Assembly (NCBI GenBank): GCA_021324715.1
Contig: JAJPIN010000065.1
Location: 1 to 46,552 of the forward strand
Origin: Nitrososphaeria archaeon
GTDB lineage: Archaea > Thermoproteota > Nitrososphaeria > Nitrososphaerales > Nitrososphaeraceae
Direction of reading: 5' to 3'
Length of the DNA: 46,552 nucleotides
Below the pieces are notes generated by a model. The model was not told the DNA's origin. It saw only the letters and a program-made list of their open reading frames with translations, and searched no databases. Every line of letters starts with the position of its first letter. The first letter of the stretch is position 1. The position numbers and the translations under genes are program-made. This document shows positions 42,460-46,552 of this stretch, in pieces.

Positions 42460-42783
42460 CTAACTTGTGATAACCCCACTAAAATCTGTTGAAAAGAACA
42501 TATTGTTTAAACTAACTTGAAATTTCTTACCAAATCTTTCAACAATAATTTCAATATCATCCAAAGAATCAGAAATCTGACTATTTACCAATTTTGTTAT
42601 TACTACGTGCAAGGATTCATGTGATATCAACGCGCTCATAAAAGTCTCAATATTTTCGAAATCGTTTTTCTTATTTTTTGCACCATCCTTGGATTGTACG
42701 ATCAGCATGCTTTTCCCCTCATACGTAAAATATGCTGGTACATTATCCGCAGCACATGAGAAGACAAAATCATTAATCGTCAT
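42460..42783 (-). CDS. Small protein with an HExxH motif
   Basis: A 107-aa protein of unknown family. Residues 55-59 read HESLH inside a predicted helix (SALISHESLHVVITKLV), the zincin metal-site pattern. No third ligand typical of a known peptidase family is evident, and the protein is shorter than most peptidases. C10 is the only Cys. It lies 23 bp downstream of the MetH-like gene in the same direction and may be co-transcribed with it. The motif could be chance, but its helical setting makes it worth testing. Confidence 0.6.
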   Translation of the reverse strand: MTINDFVFSCAADNVPAYFTYEGKSMLIVQSKDGAKNKKNDFENIETFMSALISHESLHVVITKLVNSQISDSLDDIEIIVERFGKKFQVSLNNMFFSTDFSGVITS

Positions 42784-42806
42784 TTATCCCATTCCTGTAA
42801 TTTTGC

Positions 42807-45326
42807 CTATAGTATAAAATATTCTGCATCTGGATGATGTACTATTATGGCCGCAGTGGAATATTCGGGTGTTATTTGACCAGCAGATGTGAGATTGATG
42901 TCACAATTAGCAGGATTAATTAATTTCCATACCAAATAATGCTGCATGGTGTCAGGACAACTAGGATATCCCCAGCTATATCTAAGCCCTCTATTTATGT
43001 CGAGCTTCAATTCTTTTCTAATTTTGTTGTGTGTCCATTCAGCAAGAGCTTCCGCAGTTTCCACTCCCAAACCATGAAGATAATAGGCGTCTGTATAGTC
43101 ATTGTTTGAATTTAACTCCTCAATTTTAGAAACTATTTTTTGACCGACTGAGACTACCTGGAAAGCAACAATGTCTTGATATCCAAAGTAATCAGTAATA
43201 CAAAGTCGTTTTGGTTTGGTTGATCTAGGGAACTCAAAAACAACATTACCTTGTTTCTCGGATAAGACAACAAGTTTGTTACCTTGGTTGTAACATTTGA
43301 AATAAGAATAGACAACGGCTGGTGAGAAGAGACCTTCATCAATTACTTTCTTTTTCCAATCTGAGAGTAGTACTTCTGGGTCACTTATCATTTTAGATGC
43401 ATCTTTTCCTCTAATGCCCCATGATAGAACAAAGAGAGACTTTTTATTCAGATACTGCCACACCTCATTAAGGTTAATTTCAGAAGGTGTTAGATATATT
43501 GGAGTATCTATATGGGGCACGCTTGGAGGAGACACGGGTTTTATTTTTTTAGTTATGATATCAATATCCCTTTTTATTTCTATTGTTTTCTTATCCTCTA
43601 ATTTGGTAATCTTGTTATTCCAATCATCGATAAAGCGTTCTCTTTCGGGAGAACTTAATTTGTTCATAACATTTAACCCATCAAATGCTGTTTTACAATA
43701 GAAAACTCCTGCCTTATATACCTCATCTCCCTTAGCAATCCTATTTATGTAATCACTATTTATGGCCGCACCTCCACATAAAGTTGGAATTCTGATATTC
43801 AGTTCCTTTGCTTTTTCTACAAAATACTGCATTTGTTTTGAAGTTGAAACCAATAGTGCAGACAACCCAACCGCATCGGCTTGAACGTCTTTAATTTTAT
43901 CTATAATTTGTTCGATTGGGACCTGTTTGCCAAGGTCATAAACCGTATAGCCATTATTTGATAAAATTGTTTTTACAAGATTCTTGCCTATGTCATGCAC
44001 ATCACCATATACAGTACAGAGAACTAGTTTACCTTTGCTAACACCTTGTTTCTTAATAAGATATTTCTCCAATTCTAATACTGCAGATTTCATACATTCT
44101 GCCGATTTCAGCACAAAAGGTAAAATTAGCTCACCGGATCCGAACTTATCGCCAACTTCTTTCATTGCTGGGAGTAATACCTCATTTAGAGTTTCTACAG
44201 CGGCTTCGTGTGATAATTCAGGATGCATCTTTAGGATTGTCTTCTTTTCAGGATTATGTGGGATTATCTCTAATTTCTTTGCAAGTTTGTTACTAATAGA
44301 CCCAACTACGTCATCTTCAATCCCATCCTTGATGCGATTTACTATGCGATAGTAACAACGTTTGTCAAAATCCCACTCTTTGTTTATTTCTTCTATCTTT
44401 TGTATATTCTTAGTTTTAACATTCTTTTTCTCAAAATAATAAATCAAGTCAGAAAGCGCGTTTGAGTGCCTATTGAATATGAGATCCTCTGCAAGCTTAA
44501 CCTGCTCCTCTTTAATTTCACCTATCGGAATTATGTCTCTCGCATTGATAATTACGGTATCAAGTCCTGATTTTAGTGCATGATGCAAAAATACTGAATT
44601 GATAATTTTTCTGGCACCTGCAGGAAGGCCAAAACTGATATTACTTAGTCCAAGCGTTGTAAAACATCCTTCGATCTCTTTTTTTACTAAGGATATACCT
44701 TTTAGGGTTTCAACCGCAGAATTTGCGTATTCTTGCTCTCCGGTTGCTAATGTGAAAGTAAGTACATCAAATATGTATTGCCATGGTTTTAATCCGTACT
44801 TTTTTCCGGTCTCAAAGAGTAACTTTGCGACTTTTATTTTATCAACTGATGACTTGGCCATCCCATTTGGACCTATACACATTGAAATGGATGGAATTCC
44901 AAATTTTGCCATAATTGGCGCTAGAGAGTGGAAACGCGAGCCATCTCCTTCAAGATTAATTGAATTAATGATAGGCCTTCCTGGAATTTGATATATTGCT
45001 TCGGTAATTACTTTGGGATCAGTAGAGTCAATTACGAGAGGTGCATCTATTTCAAGGCTCAATCTTTTCACCAACTTCTTCATAAATTCAAGTTCGTCAG
45101 ATCTTTCCGTTGTAGCTACACACACATCGATACAATGGGCCCCGTCACCTACTTGTTCCCTACCAAGATCTATAAGACCATCAAAATCGTCCGATAATAC
45201 TAGTCTTTTTGCTCTTTTTGATCCCTGCGTATTAAGACGTTCTCCTATTATTAATGGTGGAGGCTGCTGCAATAGATCTACAGCCTTCAACGCTGAGCTA
45301 ACGCGGGGTATATGTTTCAGATCCAT
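42807..45326 (-). CDS. metH: Cobalamin-dependent methionine synthase, folate/B12/reactivation part
   Basis: This 839-aa protein is MetH without its first domain. In order: a pterin-binding TIM barrel (residues ~20-290, IIGERLNTQGSKRAK, DAPLVIDSTDP), a B12 cap and Rossmann domain with the cobalt-ligand His in YGDVHDIGKN (~445-455) and LSALLVSTS, and the AdoMet-dependent reactivation domain (~620-839) with YSWGYPSCPD. It moves a methyl group from methyl-tetrahydropterin to cobalamin and on to homocysteine. The homocysteine-binding half is encoded separately, 34 bp upstream at 45361-46305. Confidence 0.94.
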   Translation of the reverse strand: MDLKHIPRVSSALKAVDLLQQPPPLIIGERLNTQGSKRAKRLVLSDDFDGLIDLGREQVGDGAHCIDVCVATTERSDELEFMKKLVKRLSLEIDAPLVIDSTDPKVITEAIYQIPGRPIINSINLEGDGSRFHSLAPIMAKFGIPSISMCIGPNGMAKSSVDKIKVAKLLFETGKKYGLKPWQYIFDVLTFTLATGEQEYANSAVETLKGISLVKKEIEGCFTTLGLSNISFGLPAGARKIINSVFLHHALKSGLDTVIINARDIIPIGEIKEEQVKLAEDLIFNRHSNALSDLIYYFEKKNVKTKNIQKIEEINKEWDFDKRCYYRIVNRIKDGIEDDVVGSISNKLAKKLEIIPHNPEKKTILKMHPELSHEAAVETLNEVLLPAMKEVGDKFGSGELILPFVLKSAECMKSAVLELEKYLIKKQGVSKGKLVLCTVYGDVHDIGKNLVKTILSNNGYTVYDLGKQVPIEQIIDKIKDVQADAVGLSALLVSTSKQMQYFVEKAKELNIRIPTLCGGAAINSDYINRIAKGDEVYKAGVFYCKTAFDGLNVMNKLSSPERERFIDDWNNKITKLEDKKTIEIKRDIDIITKKIKPVSPPSVPHIDTPIYLTPSEINLNEVWQYLNKKSLFVLSWGIRGKDASKMISDPEVLLSDWKKKVIDEGLFSPAVVYSYFKCYNQGNKLVVLSEKQGNVVFEFPRSTKPKRLCITDYFGYQDIVAFQVVSVGQKIVSKIEELNSNNDYTDAYYLHGLGVETAEALAEWTHNKIRKELKLDINRGLRYSWGYPSCPDTMQHYLVWKLINPANCDINLTSAGQITPEYSTAAIIVHHPDAEYFIL

Positions 45327-45360
45327 TTAGTGGTGATATTCTAAATTATTAATTTGAGAA

Positions 45361-46305
45361 TTATAAGTTATACGATTTTAAAGTATTCTTGAGCTCTCTG
45401 ATATGCTCAGGAGTTGTTCCGCAACAACCTCCTATTATTCTGACTCTCTTGTATTTGTTCAAGAACTCTTCAAGTTTATGAGACATATCTTTTGAGGTCA
45501 TCTTATAAACTGCGTTTCCTCCTTCGTTGATTGGCATGCCAGCATTTGGCATGACCAAGATAGGAAGTTCATTTTGTTCGTCTAGCCATCTTATACTTGA
45601 TTCCATTTCATCTGGTCCAGTGGAACAATTTAATCCAAAAACAGAAATACCCATATCGCTTACAGTCGTATATGCTGACTGGACGTTTGTCCCCAGTAAC
45701 ATCTTGCCATATTTGTCCAAAGTTACATTAGATATTATCGGTACCTCTTTCCCAGTTTTTTCCATTGCGTTTAATGATCCTGTAATGGCGAGCTTGACTT
45801 CTAATATATCCTGACTAGTTTCTATGAGCAGAGCATCGACACCTCCTAATATTAGACCTTGGGCCTGCAAATCAAAGGCTTCTGTAATTTTATTTAAGGT
45901 GATATTACCCAAATCAGGATCGTTTGAACTAGGCAGATATCCTGTAGGGCCCATTGACCCAACCACGTATTTTTTTTCATTTGAAAATTTCTTAACTATT
46001 CCCTTTGCAAGTTCTGCTGCTGTTCGATTTATTGATATTGTTTCTTCACCAAATCCATATTCTTGGAGTTTTATTTGGTTACTTCCAAAGGTATTTGTTT
46101 CGATACAATCTGATCCGGCTTGTAAATAACTCAAATGTATACTTTCAATCCATTCAGGCCTAGATAAAACAAGTCCATCGTTGAATCCGTCTTTATTATT
46201 TGGAAAATCTTCTGGTTTAGGTTTGAGTTTCTGGATTTCTGTTCCCATAGCCCCATCAAAAAGTACTATCCGTTCTTCAACTTCTTCAAGAAATAGCTTA
46301 GTCAT
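45361..46305 (-). CDS. Homocysteine S-methyltransferase domain (MetH N-terminal module)
   Basis: A 314-aa barrel matching the N-terminal module of MetH. It shows FDGAMGTEIQKL, IETNTFGSNQIKL and the zinc-binding Cys residues in FGLNCSTGPDEM and IIGGCCGTTPEHI. It binds and activates homocysteine. The 34-bp spacing to the following metH-like gene means the two polypeptides together make a complete B12-dependent methionine synthase, split at the domain border. It starts at ATG. Confidence 0.94.
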   Translation of the reverse strand: MTKLFLEEVEERIVLFDGAMGTEIQKLKPKPEDFPNNKDGFNDGLVLSRPEWIESIHLSYLQAGSDCIETNTFGSNQIKLQEYGFGEETISINRTAAELAKGIVKKFSNEKKYVVGSMGPTGYLPSSNDPDLGNITLNKITEAFDLQAQGLILGGVDALLIETSQDILEVKLAITGSLNAMEKTGKEVPIISNVTLDKYGKMLLGTNVQSAYTTVSDMGISVFGLNCSTGPDEMESSIRWLDEQNELPILVMPNAGMPINEGGNAVYKMTSKDMSHKLEEFLNKYKRVRIIGGCCGTTPEHIRELKNTLKSYNL

Positions 46306-46448
46306 ATTAGATCGATTTACTAAAGATAATCAATTCTATCTACTTATATTGTTTAAGAAGGTGAAAGTGTGTGTATGTTACATTTCGTTTCAATTTAAAC
46401 TGTGAATTAAATCTAAATCTAAAATGACCAGAATTCACCCAACTAGTT

Positions 46449-46456
46449 CATATAAG
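46449..46456 (+). promoter_or_regulatory. TATA box of tRNA-Arg
   Basis: CATATAAG is centred about 25 bp before the first base of the tRNA, the expected distance for an archaeal promoter that starts at or just before the mature 5' end. Confidence 0.55.
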
Positions 46457-46477
46457 GATTTAATATTAGAACAATTT

Positions 46478-46552
46478 GGACCCATAGTTCAGTTTGGATA
46501 GAATGGCTGCCTGCGGAGTAGTTGGTCGAGGGTTCAAATCCCTCTGGGCCCG
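46478..46552 (+). tRNA. tRNA-Arg(GCG)
   Basis: A 75-nt cloverleaf including discriminator G. Acceptor GGACCCA/TGGGCCC, D-arm GTTC...GAAT, anticodon arm GCTGC-CTGCGGA-GTAGT with anticodon GCG, variable loop TGGTC, T-arm GAGGG-TTCAAAT-CCCTC. No intron. The third acceptor pair is A-C rather than a normal pair (A3 at 46480, C70 at 46549). The gene ends at the last base of the window, and CCA is not visible. Confidence 0.92.

Noticed and set aside
1..46552. CRISPR array, insertion sequence or prophage
   Set aside because: No regularly spaced repeats beyond the three-copy TGATAATC array, and no transposase, integrase or phage structural genes were found.

Overview
The window is a stretch of an ammonia-oxidising archaeal chromosome (Thaumarchaeota/Nitrososphaeria). 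This rests on a four-helix AmoC of thaumarchaeal type, archaeal-type proteins (aIF2-beta, S26e, Cdc6/Orc1, archaeal ThrRS with its own N-terminal editing domain, archaeal UMP kinase, zinc-type dicluster ferredoxin), TATA boxes about 25-30 bases upstream of starts, and intron-bearing tRNAs. The low-GC sequence, a stand-alone amoC and an apparent exopolysaccharide locus would fit a Nitrosocosmicus-like member of the Nitrososphaerales. That genus-level placement is inference.

Layout. 1-1.4 kb: orphan amoC (minus), with a T-rich terminator behind it and a gap holding three 13-bp-spaced TGATAATC repeats, facing a small secreted Cys-containing protein. 1.5-4.1 kb: a nucleotide-metabolism run (thymidylate kinase, HD phosphohydrolase, UMP kinase). 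4.3-11.7 kb: a small unknown protein, TatC, family-B DNA polymerase, an agmatinase-family enzyme, a small Cys/His protein and ThrRS. 11.8-17.3 kb: a carbohydrate locus (GT39 membrane glycosyltransferase, secreted GH5 hydrolase, a two-domain nucleotide-sugar dehydrogenase without a normal start codon, and a hyaluronan-synthase-like GT2). 17.4-24.4 kb: a tight his operon, hisG-D-C-HAD phosphatase-B-H-A-F, without hisE/hisI. 24.5-27 kb: class II-type HMG-CoA reductase and a PQQ-sugar-dehydrogenase-like protein, then a tRNA-Ser(UGA) that appears to carry two introns. 27.2-34.2 kb: sugar aminotransferase, ferredoxin, unknown protein, aIF2-beta, secreted metzincin, CDP-alcohol phosphatidyltransferase, S26e, PfkB kinase, and an NAD kinase fused to a winged helix. 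34.2-39.5 kb: CTP synthase, a winged-helix gene overlapping cdc6, then a gene-poor 2-kb stretch with palindromes, a small winged-helix protein and three consecutive hairpins that look like an undescribed structured RNA. 39.5-42.4 kb: trpC-trpB-trpA. 42.4-46.3 kb: a small HExxH protein and methionine synthase split into two genes. The window ends with a tRNA-Arg(GCG).

Most of the window is housekeeping biosynthesis (His, Trp, Met, pyrimidines, isoprenoids) plus replication and translation genes. The parts most worth following up are the structured-RNA candidate at 39.04-39.15 kb, the double-intron tRNA-Ser, the NAD kinase-winged helix fusion, the polysaccharide locus with its start-less dehydrogenase, and the repeat array beside amoC. 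No CRISPR array, insertion sequence, rRNA or prophage was seen.
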